From NCBI GenBank assembly GCA_964450795.1, contig CAYVDI010000028.1, positions 1 through 11,773 on the forward strand: 11,773 nt of DNA, given 5' to 3'. How positions within the stretch are numbered: the first letter of the stretch is position 1; the number at the start of each line of letters is the position of its first letter. Made by a program: the position numbers and the translations under genes. This document shows, in pieces, positions 1-6,907 of this stretch. The notes under the pieces were generated by a model. The model worked only from the letters and a program-made list of their open reading frames with translations. It was not told the origin of the DNA and searched no databases. The stretch is from JAGOTT01 sp964450795. Lineage in GTDB: Bacteria > Patescibacteriota > Minisyncoccia > Moranbacterales > UBA1568.

Positions 1-59
<59 letters not shown>

Positions 60-284
60 AAAGCGATACGACTTTCGTCGGATGCTTCCGGTTTTGGAAG
101 AAGTCTGCCAGAAGACAGGCTTCCTCCGAATGAAGCCTCCCGAAGGAGTCTTCAAGATTTGTGATCCTTCTCAAAGAAATAATTAGGACCAACCACAAAA
201 AATTGCGATTGTTTCTATGAAATTTTCAAGGTCTGAAAAACAGGGATACAGAAAGAAAGAAGCAGTACTTCCTTCAGACTGCTT
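60..284 (-). promoter_or_regulatory. Transcribed 16S rRNA leader with three hairpins and a boxA-like motif
   Basis: This gap of about 300 bases holds no gene; it is the 5' leader of the rRNA transcript. Three hairpins can be read on the minus strand. At the predicted transcript 5' end, AAGCAGT (278-284) pairs with ACTGCTT (260-266). At 132-153, a stem of GAAG and CTCC closes a UUCG tetraloop with one A-G mismatch. At 100-123, a second hairpin with the same GAAG/CTTC base and a TTCT loop also carries one mismatch. TTTCTTTGA at 171-179 resembles the boxA antitermination element of rRNA leaders. The downstream hairpins probably help place RNase III-type processing, but the 3' partner of the 16S processing stem lies outside the window. 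Confidence 0.6.
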
Positions 285-288
285 TACG

Positions 289-317
289 AGTATAAAGGGT
301 AAAAAGAAAGGTGTCAA
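289..317 (-). promoter_or_regulatory. rRNA operon promoter (sigma70-type)
   Basis: On the minus strand, TTGACA (312-317) and TATACT (289-294) are separated by exactly 17 bases. This is a perfect -35 and a five-of-six -10, about 230 bases upstream of the mature 16S end. The start of transcription should fall near 282-284. DNA upstream of the -35 (318-345) is GC-rich (CTCCCGGGGAGTGCCC), so no A-tract UP element is visible. This is unusual for an rRNA promoter and agrees with the alpha subunit lacking its C-terminal domain. Confidence 0.88.
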
Positions 318-363
318 GGGCACTCCCCGGGAGAGGAAATCCGAGGGAAAAACCAGCTGAGAA

Positions 364-954
364 TCACTGATACGAAGGATATTTCATGTTTCTCCGGTAC
401 TCCGGATCGACGGAATCCTCGACCCGATACGATAGGAATGAAGCCAGTTTTTCCGCGAAATCAAGCCCGATCTGGTAGTCATGATATGCCGAGACTCCGG
501 ATCCGGCGCATGACGGGATGCTCACTATGTACCGCATGGAACCTCCTGGCGACTGCCTACCACCGGCACTGAATTTACTTTCAAGATGTACAACTCCGTC
601 AGTAGGAAGCGGTTCGGAAGAACTCATGGAAAATCCGAAGAGCCGGAACGACTTCAGAAGCATCCTCGACCCCTTATCGAACCGTTTCTCCGATATTCCG
701 AATGCGAATAGCGCGAAGAGCCCGAAGAGCACGGGGCAGAAGAGAAGCGCGAGAATCCACCCCGCAAAACCGCCAAGCGAGAACGCTCCGACGAGAAGAA
801 GGATCCCGGGGACAAGGAAAAACAGGCTCATGATGGCCTTCCCGCCTCCCGATCTCATTGTTACGCGCAACTGGCCGTCGGGCGTTTCCGTCACTTCACT
901 CGCTCCGATATCGATATTGCTATCGAGCAATTCCTCTCTTATGCGTGAGATCAT
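364..954 (-). CDS. Uncharacterised two-helix membrane protein
   Basis: This 196-residue protein is not a family I recognise. It has an N-terminal cytoplasmic-looking segment of about 40 residues. A tight pair of hydrophobic helices follows at roughly 41-60 and 63-87, rich in Phe, Leu and Gly. A soluble C-terminal region of about 110 residues with alternating beta-like segments then ends in a polar, Tyr-rich tail. The helical hairpin followed by a beta-rich domain suggests a small membrane-anchored sensor or scaffold, but no function can be assigned. It lies 46 bases downstream of another membrane-protein gene on the same strand and may be co-transcribed with it. No Shine-Dalgarno is visible before the ATG. 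No terminator separates its TGA stop from the rRNA promoter 46 bases further on. The plus-strand frame across it (518-967) is treated as a shadow because it lacks protein-like composition. Confidence 0.75.
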   Translation of the reverse strand: MISRIREELLDSNIDIGASEVTETPDGQLRVTMRSGGGKAIMSLFFLVPGILLLVGAFSLGGFAGWILALLFCPVLFGLFALFAFGISEKRFDKGSRMLLKSFRLFGFSMSSSEPLPTDGVVHLESKFSAGGRQSPGGSMRYIVSIPSCAGSGVSAYHDYQIGLDFAEKLASFLSYRVEDSVDPEYRRNMKYPSYQ

Positions 955-1000
955 AATGATTTCTTAAATTTTTATGCCGTCTTACGAATGATGGAAATGA

Positions 1001-1504
1001 TCAGCGCAGACGCTTGTTCATGAAAATAAGCAACAGGATCGGGATGGAAAGCCACAAAATATTCGCGATCGGCGGACCGAAATACTCGAGCATGAACGGA
1101 AACGGAAGGGAGCGGACCGCCTCCTTCGGCAGAAGCGAGACAAGGACACTCACGATCATTCCGATCACGAGGACGCTCATCACGAACAACCTCCAGAATA
1201 GGTCGTAGGAAGCATTCGGGATATGAAGATCGAAAAGATGCTGGTCGATGGCGGTCAGAAAAACAAGCAGGACGAAGAAAAGGATCGCGTCCGCGTATGG
1301 CGTGTCGGAGAAAATCGTCGACGGAAGGATGCTCACGAAGGCGAGCGCGATATAGATATTGATGAAGATATTCACGAGCTTGTTCCGACCGAACACAAAA
1401 CCGACCGCGATACTCGCGCCCACGAACAGGAACAGGAACGAAAGCATCCCCGCGATGTCCTTCGAAAGCCCGATGACCGGCAAGGATGAGAACGAATCCA
1501 GCAT
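1001..1504 (-). CDS. Uncharacterised polytopic membrane protein
   Basis: This 167-residue protein is almost entirely hydrophobic helices, with about five predicted membrane spans at roughly 18-38, 44-62, 71-86, 103-125 and 143-162. The first loop carries GRNKLVNIFINIYIALAF, and the C-terminus is a short positive tail (NKRLR). I do not recognise a catalytic motif or a named family. The size and layout suggest a small integral membrane protein. The start is the ATG at 1504: an in-frame GTG at 1531 lies upstream of the -10 box of a strong promoter (1523-1551) and could not be transcribed from it. The resulting leader is only about 12 bases and carries no Shine-Dalgarno. The gene is divergent from the PEGA protein gene, and the two promoters stand back to back. 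Confidence 0.75.
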   Translation of the reverse strand: MLDSFSSLPVIGLSKDIAGMLSFLFLFVGASIAVGFVFGRNKLVNIFINIYIALAFVSILPSTIFSDTPYADAILFFVLLVFLTAIDQHLFDLHIPNASYDLFWRLFVMSVLVIGMIVSVLVSLLPKEAVRSLPFPFMLEYFGPPIANILWLSIPILLLIFMNKRLR

Positions 1505-1522
1505 AAACGGCTGTTTTCGGGA

Positions 1523-1551
1523 AGTGTACACCCTGAAAAATACCCTGTCAA
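1523..1551 (-). promoter_or_regulatory. Promoter of the 1001-1504 membrane-protein gene
   Basis: The minus strand has TTGACA (1546-1551), a 17-base spacer, and TACACT (1523-1528). Transcription would begin near 1516, giving a leader of about a dozen bases before the ATG at 1504. This decides the start codon of the downstream gene. Only seven bases separate its -35 from the -35 of the divergent plus-strand promoter. Confidence 0.75.
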
Positions 1552-1558
1552 AAAGGCA

Positions 1559-1587
1559 TTTTCAAGGAAAACGGATGGTGCTATACT
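1559..1587 (+). promoter_or_regulatory. Extended -10 promoter of the PEGA/HD operon
   Basis: TG-C-TATACT (1579-1587) is an extended -10 element. TTTTCA at 1559-1564 is a four-of-six -35 with a 17-base spacer. Transcription should start around 1594, about 30 bases before the ATG at 1624. The leader contains a GAGGGGG run that is too far (about 19 bases) from the start codon to be a normal ribosome binding site. Confidence 0.65.
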
Positions 1588-1623
1588 GGACAAAGACGAG
1601 GGGGTTTCGTTTTCCTTTTTTCT

Positions 1624-3108
1624 ATGCGTTTCGATCGTCTCCGACTGCTGCTCTCGACCACGCTCGTGATACTTTTCATGATTACCGCTTCGTCGGTGCT
1701 TTTCTTTTCGTTCGGCTACCGGTTCAGCTTCGAACGCGGAATATTCATCCATACCGGATCGATCACGATAAAATCGAATCCGAAGGACGTGCGGATTCTC
1801 GTCGACGGGAAAGAGGTGCCTTCAGGGCTCATAAACATCATCAACCAGTCCTACCATATCACCGGCCTCCTTCCCGGGGAGCATTTCCTCCGCATCGAGG
1901 CGGACGGCTATCGCCCATGGGAGAAAAAGGTGACCATAGGAAGCGGTATTTCAACCGAATTTTGGAACATTCTCCTGCTTCGGGAAACCTATCCGGCCAC
2001 GGAAATCGCTTCAGGAAACTTCGAGAAGATGTTCCCTTCGCCCGAGCAGCGGTTCCTCGCGCTGGTAAGCAACACCGACTCCGGCGCGTCCGTCGATGTG
2101 CTTGAGAAAAGCACCGGCGAAACGACCAGAGTCGTTTCGATACCGGACCACCGGTTCGATACCGAAGGCTTGGAGAATATCGAATGGACCGAGGATGGAT
2201 CGGAATTTCTCCTCCCGGTCCGCACCGGACAGGGTGCGTCCGACGTCTTCATCGTCGATCGTGAAACCGGAACTTCAGTCGACGTCCGAAAACTCATCGG
2301 GTCGAAGGATATCCTCCGTGGCGCGCGGTGGCACCCGAAGAACGACGGATCGTTTCTGATACTCTCAGGCTCATCCCTCCTCCTCGTACGACCGGAAGCC
2401 ACGACACAGGAACAACTCGTCACCCTCATAGGAGAGGATGTCGCGGCGTATGACATCTCGGAAAAATACCTCTACCTCCTCGACCAGGAAAGCGCGTCCG
2501 TCCGAATCGTCGACATCGGAAACGAAGGTGTCGCGACACCGCGAATCCTCACCGGCCCCTTCCAGAAAACCGACTCATCCAAACAACTCGTCCTGAACGC
2601 GTATGACGAGAAGCGCATCATCGTTTACGGATATGAAGGCCCCGGCTTTCTCTGGAACGACACCGGCGATGTCGAACCGGAGATATTCCAGCTTGGGAAC
2701 GAGATACGGAGCGCACAATTCTCGAATGACGGGAAAAAGGTCCTCTTTTCGGACGGAAACCAGATTTCCGTGATCTTCTCCCGGGACTGGGATACTCAGC
2801 CGACACGGAAGACCGGCGAATCGGTCCAGATTGTCCGGCTTTCTTCCGAAATCCCCTCCGTCGAATGGAACAAGAACTACGAACACGTGCTCTTCTCGGC
2901 AGGCGAAAATCTTCGCATCGCGGAGCTCGATCATCGCGACCATCGGCAGATGGACACCGTTCTCTCGTTCCCCGGTCGCACCGTGAAGCAAATCCTCCCC
3001 TCATTCGACGAAAACCTCGTCACACTGCTCGTCTTGGATGAAAAGACAGGGACTTCACAGCTTCTCTCCATCGCCTTCCCCGAAGACTCCGGGCTCTTCG
3101 GAGGTTAA
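1624..3108 (+). CDS. Membrane-anchored PEGA-domain protein with C-terminal beta-propeller-like region
   Basis: The 494-residue protein opens with a short basic stretch and one hydrophobic helix (about 9-31), giving a signal anchor that would place the rest outside the membrane. Residues about 45-106 form a PEGA domain. This is a carbohydrate/surface-layer-associated beta fold, recognised by IKSNPKDVRILVDGKEV and the later LPGEHFLRIEADGYRPWE. The remaining 380 residues are a run of beta-strand repeats with blade-like segments such as ENIEWTEDGSEFLLPV, RGARWHPKNDGSFLIL, RSAQFSNDGKKVLFSD and PSVEWNKNYEHVLFSA. This is typical of TolB/WD-like propellers. The architecture suggests a cell-envelope binding or sensing protein, with no enzymatic residues evident. 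The HD-domain gene starts 11 bases after its TAA, so the two form an operon. It has no Shine-Dalgarno at normal distance. The specific role is unknown. Confidence 0.85.
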   Translation: MRFDRLRLLLSTTLVILFMITASSVLFFSFGYRFSFERGIFIHTGSITIKSNPKDVRILVDGKEVPSGLINIINQSYHITGLLPGEHFLRIEADGYRPWEKKVTIGSGISTEFWNILLLRETYPATEIASGNFEKMFPSPEQRFLALVSNTDSGASVDVLEKSTGETTRVVSIPDHRFDTEGLENIEWTEDGSEFLLPVRTGQGASDVFIVDRETGTSVDVRKLIGSKDILRGARWHPKNDGSFLILSGSSLLLVRPEATTQEQLVTLIGEDVAAYDISEKYLYLLDQESASVRIVDIGNEGVATPRILTGPFQKTDSSKQLVLNAYDEKRIIVYGYEGPGFLWNDTGDVEPEIFQLGNEIRSAQFSNDGKKVLFSDGNQISVIFSRDWDTQPTRKTGESVQIVRLSSEIPSVEWNKNYEHVLFSAGENLRIAELDHRDHRQMDTVLSFPGRTVKQILPSFDENLVTLLVLDEKTGTSQLLSIAFPEDSGLFGG

Positions 3109-3119
3109 ACACCACGCAA

Positions 3120-4082
3120 ATGAAGCAGATCACCGAATTCCACGAAACAGCGACCCGCGCCGAACGGCGGGATGACGATGAACGGCTCGCGCGGTCGATA
3201 TGCGATCATGGCGAATACCACGAGATGCTTTCGGAGCTCAAGGCGTCCGGCACGCTTCTCGAATCTCAGATGAAGCGCATAGCCGCCTCATACGAGGATA
3301 GCCTCAGGAAGATCGACTTCCTTTCGAAAGCCGATTGGGAAATGATCGCGGTTCTCGAACTCTATGACCCCGGGACATTCGAACACGCTCTCCGCGTCTT
3401 CGAGACCATCAGCGAAAAGGTCGGGAGCCGACGCGACATCGGGTTCTTCCTCCGAAGACATCTCGCGGAAGAATCGGTCTCGAAAGAGGACCTTCTCCGC
3501 GCCTCGCTCTTCCATGATATCGGCAAGACCTTCATTCCGAAGGAGATACTCCTCGACACCACTACCGACGAGGAATGGATGATTCTCGCGAAGTCGATTC
3601 TCAGCCCAAGGCGATACGAGGACGTTCTTCGGATGATCGACGGAAATCCGCGTTCCCGATACAAGGATCTCGTTCCTTTTTCATACGCAATCACGGAAGA
3701 CATCGCCGAATCGCTCCGTGACCGCGGCATCAATCCGGACCAGCCGCTCGGGGCCATCATCGGAAAGCATGCGTCCGTTTCCGGAGACATCCTCAGATCA
3801 TACGGATTCCCGATCTCGGCGGAAATCGCGGAAAGTCATCACGGTCGGTCGCTCCAAGAAATCGGACGCCCTGTTTCCATATCCTCGCTCCGGGTCGGAT
3901 GGATACTCCGCACTGCCGACATCTTTGACGCCGTGAGAAATCCTCGAGCCTACAAGAACGGAAAACCTCTTGAACAAGCACTTTTCGTGATAGAAAAAGA
4001 AGCCGATCACGGCTTCATCGAACAAAAACTCGCTTCGCTTTGGATTTCCGACGAGCTTTCCCTAAGCGCGGATCCGGAATAG
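3120..4082 (+). CDS. HD-GYP-like HD-domain phosphohydrolase-type protein
   Basis: This protein has 320 residues. After a helical N-terminal region (about 1-80) comes an HD-fold core: H89 in TFEHALRVF, the H132-D133 pair in FHDIGKTFIPKEIL, H217 in GKHASVSGDILR, the H240-H241 pair in ESHHGRSLQEIG, and D267/D270 in ILRTADIFDAVRNPRAYK. The order and flanking residues match HD-GYP proteins, metal-dependent hydrolases that often cleave cyclic di-GMP. The diagnostic HHExxxGxGYP segment is altered, with the paired histidines present but no GYP. Metal binding is plausible; the substrate is not predictable. There is no transmembrane segment, so it should act in the cytoplasm. It is translated from the same transcript as the PEGA protein. 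A GGAGG (3100-3104) lies 15 bases before the ATG, longer than usual. Its stop lies inside a terminator hairpin. Confidence 0.85.
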   Translation: MKQITEFHETATRAERRDDDERLARSICDHGEYHEMLSELKASGTLLESQMKRIAASYEDSLRKIDFLSKADWEMIAVLELYDPGTFEHALRVFETISEKVGSRRDIGFFLRRHLAEESVSKEDLLRASLFHDIGKTFIPKEILLDTTTDEEWMILAKSILSPRRYEDVLRMIDGNPRSRYKDLVPFSYAITEDIAESLRDRGINPDQPLGAIIGKHASVSGDILRSYGFPISAEIAESHHGRSLQEIGRPVSISSLRVGWILRTADIFDAVRNPRAYKNGKPLEQALFVIEKEADHGFIEQKLASLWISDELSLSADPE

Positions 4083-4100
4083 GGCTCCCGGATCTATTTT
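4071..4100 (+). terminator. Intrinsic terminator of the PEGA/HD operon
   Basis: GATCCGG (4071-4077) pairs perfectly with CCGGATC (4088-4094) around a ten-base loop, followed by TATTTT. The hairpin contains the stop codon of the HD gene and reaches the stop codon of the converging minus-strand gene, whose last base is 4094. In the minus direction the same hairpin has no T-tract, so it is called for the plus strand only. Confidence 0.7.
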
Positions 4101-5275
4101 CCAAGGATGGAATAATCCGGGCTGAAACCGCCCGAACCGGTCTTTTGGGCGGTTGGCTGGGATGATTCTTTTTGGCTCGTGTTCTCCTGCTGTTTCGAAG
4201 GTGTCACTTTTTCCTGGGCGGCATCGGGTAGCGGAATCATGGTCATGCCTTCCACCCCGAGTTTCTCAAGCTCCCGCATCTCCTTCGCGGCGACCCTCTG
4301 AATGAAGGAGAGGAATTTCTTATTCGTTTGCGACTGATAGGAGACGCCCGAAGTGCTCATCTGTACGAATTTCTCCTCCAGCGATATCATGGACCTAAAT
4401 GCCCCGTTTGCGGCATTGAGTTTCGCCTTGTGGTACGATACTTCCGCTATGGAAGCCATCTTCTTCTGTACGCTCTCGCTTTGCCCATTGGAATACGTGG
4501 CCTGCCGGAGCTCATTTTCATACTGTCTCTCCACCTGGCTGTCACTGTTCTCGTACTGATTCATGACCTGCTGCGACTCCTGCGAATACTGCTGTTTCAT
4601 CGCTTCCATCCGCCACTGCGCCTGTTGCTCCTCATTTCGTTGCTGCATTTTTTCCATTTCCCGCGTCTGCCGCTGACGTTCCATCTCCTGCATCGTTCTG
4701 TTATATCCGTCCTGAGCGGCCTGTTTCAGAGTATCCGAAAACCAGCCTTTCGCCTCCGCGCTTTTTACTGCGCCACCGAAAAGCGCGAATGAAAACGCCA
4801 TGGCGGTAACCGCCTTTCCGGCTTTGGTATTCCCGAACCATTCGTGAACCGATTCGATCAGCCCACGAGCATCCTTCTCCTGCCGGGCCTGCTCGATCGA
4901 CTCTTCCGGGATTCCAGAGCCTTTCATGATCCGAAGAATGCTCTCCTGTGCGGCGCCAGGCATCTCCCCTTGCTCCGTCATACGGATCTGTTCTTCCGTA
5001 TTCTCCTCAAAAGCGACCGACTGTCGTTCCTGTTCCTTCGCCTCATCCTTAGCATTCTGTTCAGCGGTCCACGCGGCATCGAGCCCCTTGGCCACGGCAA
5101 CGATTTCATCGTCACTCATGTCTTTCGAGAGCTGATAGGTCTTTCTCGCTTCCGCAAGTGTCTGCGGGCCTCCATGAAGGGCGGCGGCATCGACCGACGG
5201 CGCCTCGTTCGTAGATATTTGTTCCGCGTCGACATCCTTTTTGGGAATGTCCGCGATCGGCATTTCGAATCCCAT
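4094..5275 (-). CDS. Gln/Glu-rich coiled-coil protein with one membrane segment, function unknown
   Basis: The 393-residue protein is not one I recognise. Residues 1-150 are acidic, polar and mainly helical. Residues about 153-170 (AGKAVTAMAFSFALFGGA) form a short hydrophobic helix that may span or touch the membrane. Residues about 183-300 are extremely rich in Gln, Glu, Met and Arg, with runs such as QEMERQRQTREMEKMQQR, consistent with a long coiled coil. The tail (about 350-393) is low-complexity Ser/Thr/Gln and ends in GFSPDYSILGK. The layout fits a structural or tethering protein rather than an enzyme. It follows the 91-residue gene by nine bases and probably shares its leaderless-type promoter. 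No Shine-Dalgarno precedes the ATG. No terminator with a T-tract is visible in its own direction. Confidence 0.78.
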   Translation of the reverse strand: MGFEMPIADIPKKDVDAEQISTNEAPSVDAAALHGGPQTLAEARKTYQLSKDMSDDEIVAVAKGLDAAWTAEQNAKDEAKEQERQSVAFEENTEEQIRMTEQGEMPGAAQESILRIMKGSGIPEESIEQARQEKDARGLIESVHEWFGNTKAGKAVTAMAFSFALFGGAVKSAEAKGWFSDTLKQAAQDGYNRTMQEMERQRQTREMEKMQQRNEEQQAQWRMEAMKQQYSQESQQVMNQYENSDSQVERQYENELRQATYSNGQSESVQKKMASIAEVSYHKAKLNAANGAFRSMISLEEKFVQMSTSGVSYQSQTNKKFLSFIQRVAAKEMRELEKLGVEGMTMIPLPDAAQEKVTPSKQQENTSQKESSQPTAQKTGSGGFSPDYSILGK

Positions 5276-5284
5276 ATGATTTCA

Positions 5285-5560
5285 TTATTCTTCCTTTCCG
5301 GAAACCGAGCGGAAGTATTCCACTTCCCGGAGACGGACTTTCTCCAGCTCTTCCGGGTTCCCCTGCGCCAAAATATGCGACTTTATATCCACAGTCGCGA
5401 ACCGGATCAGCTCCGGCTCGCCCTCAAAAATCGCGAGGAACATCTCACCGAACGAGTCGTCTGATTCATCGAGACGCTTCATCCACATCTGCCGATCTTC
5501 CGGAGAGATGCCTCCCTGTAAAAATATGTTCTCGATCCTTTTTTGTGTTTCGTCTTTCAT
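5285..5560 (-). CDS. Small acidic helical protein, function unknown
   Basis: The 91-residue protein begins MKDETQKRIENIFLQGGISP and is rich in Glu and Asp. It has no membrane segment, no Cys, and mostly helix-forming sequence. I do not recognise a family. The ATG at 5560 was chosen because an extended -10 element ends six bases before it, making the message apparently leaderless. The longer open frame upstream (to 5899) runs antisense through rpsI and is not real. It is followed closely by the 393-residue coiled-coil gene, so the two are probably co-expressed and may work together. Confidence 0.7.
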   Translation of the reverse strand: MKDETQKRIENIFLQGGISPEDRQMWMKRLDESDDSFGEMFLAIFEGEPELIRFATVDIKSHILAQGNPEELEKVRLREVEYFRSVSGKEE

Positions 5561-5566
5561 GCCGAA

Positions 5567-5575
5567 AGTATACCA
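5567..5575 (-). promoter_or_regulatory. Extended -10 promoter giving a leaderless transcript
   Basis: TGG-TATACT reads on the minus strand at 5567-5575, an extended -10. Six bases separate it from the ATG at 5560, which would itself be close to +1. At the -35 distance there is only TTTTCT (5590-5595), a poor match that coincides with the U-tract of the upstream operon's terminator, so terminator and promoter are packed together. Confidence 0.55.
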
Positions 5576-5584
5576 AAAACCAGA

Positions 5585-5619
5585 CAAAGAGAAAAGAACC
5601 CCGACAGAATGCGGGGTTC
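5585..5619 (-). terminator. Intrinsic terminator of the ribosomal-protein operon
   Basis: On the minus strand, GAACCCCG (5612-5619) pairs perfectly with CGGGGTTC (5596-5603) around an eight-base loop, followed by TTTTCTCTTT. The eight-base-pair stem and U-rich tail, 26 bases after the rpsI stop, make a convincing Rho-independent terminator. In the plus direction the hairpin is not followed by T residues. Confidence 0.9.
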
Positions 5620-5645
5620 CGAAAGTCCGAAAGACCGGACTGAAG

Positions 5646-6095
5646 CTAGCGCTTCGACCACTGCGGGGCGCGGCGAGCCTTCTTGAGTCCCGGCTTCTTG
5701 CGCTCGACCGACCGCGAATCGCGCGTAAGGAGACCATGGACGCGAAGCGTCGCACGGAGCGTCTCATCATGAAGCAGGAGCGCCCGGGCAACTCCGAGTC
5801 GGATGGCCTCCGCCTGAGCGGAAACTCCGCCGCCACGAACGGAAGCCGAGATACGGAAAGCGTCCGCAAGACCGGCATGCTGGAGCGAGGAACCCGCAAC
5901 GGATCGCCCGTGGACCGAAAAATACGTATCGATCGCTTTTCCGTTCACCACATGTTCCGGAGAGACACCTTCCTTAGCCGGATAGAGCCGAACCTGGGCG
6001 ATTGCCGTCTTCCGGCGACCGACGGCATAGTGATACCGCTCGTCAGCCTTCTCGACGGTCGTCTTTTTCTCGATAACTTTCGATTTCGTCGCCAT
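5646..6095 (-). CDS. rpsI: 30S ribosomal protein S9 (uS9)
   Basis: S9 is a 149-residue small-subunit head protein whose C-terminal tail reaches the P-site tRNA. The family signatures are YHYAVGRRKTAIAQVRLYP near residue 22, VVNGKAIDTYF, the GGGVSAQAEAIRLGVARALL segment and the basic tail ending RRAPQWSKR. The terminal SKR is the universally conserved tRNA-contacting end. The roughly 20-residue N-terminal Lys/Glu extension before the S9 core is longer than in E. coli. It starts four bases after rplM ends, has no Shine-Dalgarno, and is the last gene before the operon terminator, so it is likely translated by coupling to rplM. Confidence 0.97.
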   Translation of the reverse strand: MATKSKVIEKKTTVEKADERYHYAVGRRKTAIAQVRLYPAKEGVSPEHVVNGKAIDTYFSVHGRSVAGSSLQHAGLADAFRISASVRGGGVSAQAEAIRLGVARALLLHDETLRATLRVHGLLTRDSRSVERKKPGLKKARRAPQWSKR

Positions 6096-6099
6096 ACGG

Positions 6100-6504
6100 T
6101 TATTCGTGGGTTACGTGAATGGTCTGTTCCGGATGTTCGGATCCGCGGTAGAGACGGAGTCGGGTAAGCATCCGATCGCGAAGCGAGTTCTTCGGGAGCA
6201 TCCCATAGAGCGCCGCATGGAGGATCTTCCGGGAATCCTTCTTCATCTGATCCTTGAACGAAATCGATCGGATTCCGCCCGGGTACCCGCTGAAGTGATG
6301 GTACATCTTCCCTTCACGCTTGTTCCCCGTCACCTGAAGTCCGTCCGTATTGATGACCACGACGAAGTCGCCGCCATCGATGTGCGGAGCATAATCCGTC
6401 TTCACCTTTCCGGAAAGCACGCCCGCGATTTCCGTCGCAAGCCGCCCCAGGATCTTCCCCTGGGCGTCGAAGAGATGATATTTCCGGTGCACTTGAGTCG
6501 CCAT
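6100..6504 (-). CDS. rplM: 50S ribosomal protein L13 (uL13)
   Basis: L13 is an early-assembling large-subunit protein of 134 residues here. It is recognised by KYHLFDAQGKILGRLATEIA, the VVVINTDGLQVTGNKREGKMY segment, HHFSGYPGGIRSISF and the C-terminal EHPEQTIHV. Length and order match the family. The ATG at 6504 is preceded by AGAAGG at a reasonable distance and leaves eight bases after rplQ. The open frame extends further upstream through rplQ in another frame and is not used. rplM-rpsI is a standard pair that in many bacteria forms its own operon; here it is fused to the end of the alpha operon. Confidence 0.97.
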   Translation of the reverse strand: MATQVHRKYHLFDAQGKILGRLATEIAGVLSGKVKTDYAPHIDGGDFVVVINTDGLQVTGNKREGKMYHHFSGYPGGIRSISFKDQMKKDSRKILHAALYGMLPKNSLRDRMLTRLRLYRGSEHPEQTIHVTHE

Positions 6505-6512
6505 AGAGCCTT

Positions 6513-6878
6513 CTATACAAATTCGATTACCGCCATCTTCGCGCCGTCCCCTTTCCGGGCTTCGAGCTTCACCACTCTCGTATATCCGCTTCCACGGACG
6601 GAAAACCGGGAAAGAGTCTCTTCCGAAACGAGCTTCTCCACCGCGACAAGCGGGAGACACTTGCGAAGCTCCCTGATAACCGCGACTTTTCTCGTCTCAT
6701 CGGACACGCGCTTCGCCTTGTTGATAAGCTGGTCGATGTTTCCCTTGAGCTCCTTCGCCTTCGCTTCCGTCGTCTCGATTCGTCCACGCACAATGAGACT
6801 TCCGAGCATGGTCTTCAAAAGCGCTCGGCGCTGGTTTCTCCCTCGACTCAATATGCGTCCTGATTTCCGATGATTCAT
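6513..6878 (-). CDS. rplQ: 50S ribosomal protein L17 (bL17)
   Basis: L17 lies near the peptide exit tunnel of the large subunit. The 121-residue product begins with the near-invariant MNHRKSGRILSRGRNQRRAL. It continues with LLKTMLGSLIVRGRIETTEAKAKEL and ends with the conserved GSGYTRVVKLEARKGDGAKM segment. It is close to the E. coli length of 127. It follows rpoA by 29 bases, the standard alpha-operon arrangement. No clear Shine-Dalgarno precedes its ATG. Confidence 0.97.
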   Translation of the reverse strand: MNHRKSGRILSRGRNQRRALLKTMLGSLIVRGRIETTEAKAKELKGNIDQLINKAKRVSDETRKVAVIRELRKCLPLVAVEKLVSEETLSRFSVRGSGYTRVVKLEARKGDGAKMAVIEFV

Positions 6879-6907
6879 ACACTCATTCGATAACGGCGGA
6901 TCCCGAA

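Noticed and set aside
318..363. Terminator between the 364-954 gene and the rRNA promoter
   Set aside because: Only a short CTCC/GGAG palindrome is present, with no T-tract after it.
1505..1531. GTG start that adds nine residues to the 1001-1504 membrane protein
   Set aside because: It lies upstream of the -10 box of the predicted promoter and would not be in the transcript.
4071..4094. Terminator for the minus-strand coiled-coil gene
   Set aside because: The hairpin exists in this direction but is followed by CGCGC rather than T residues.
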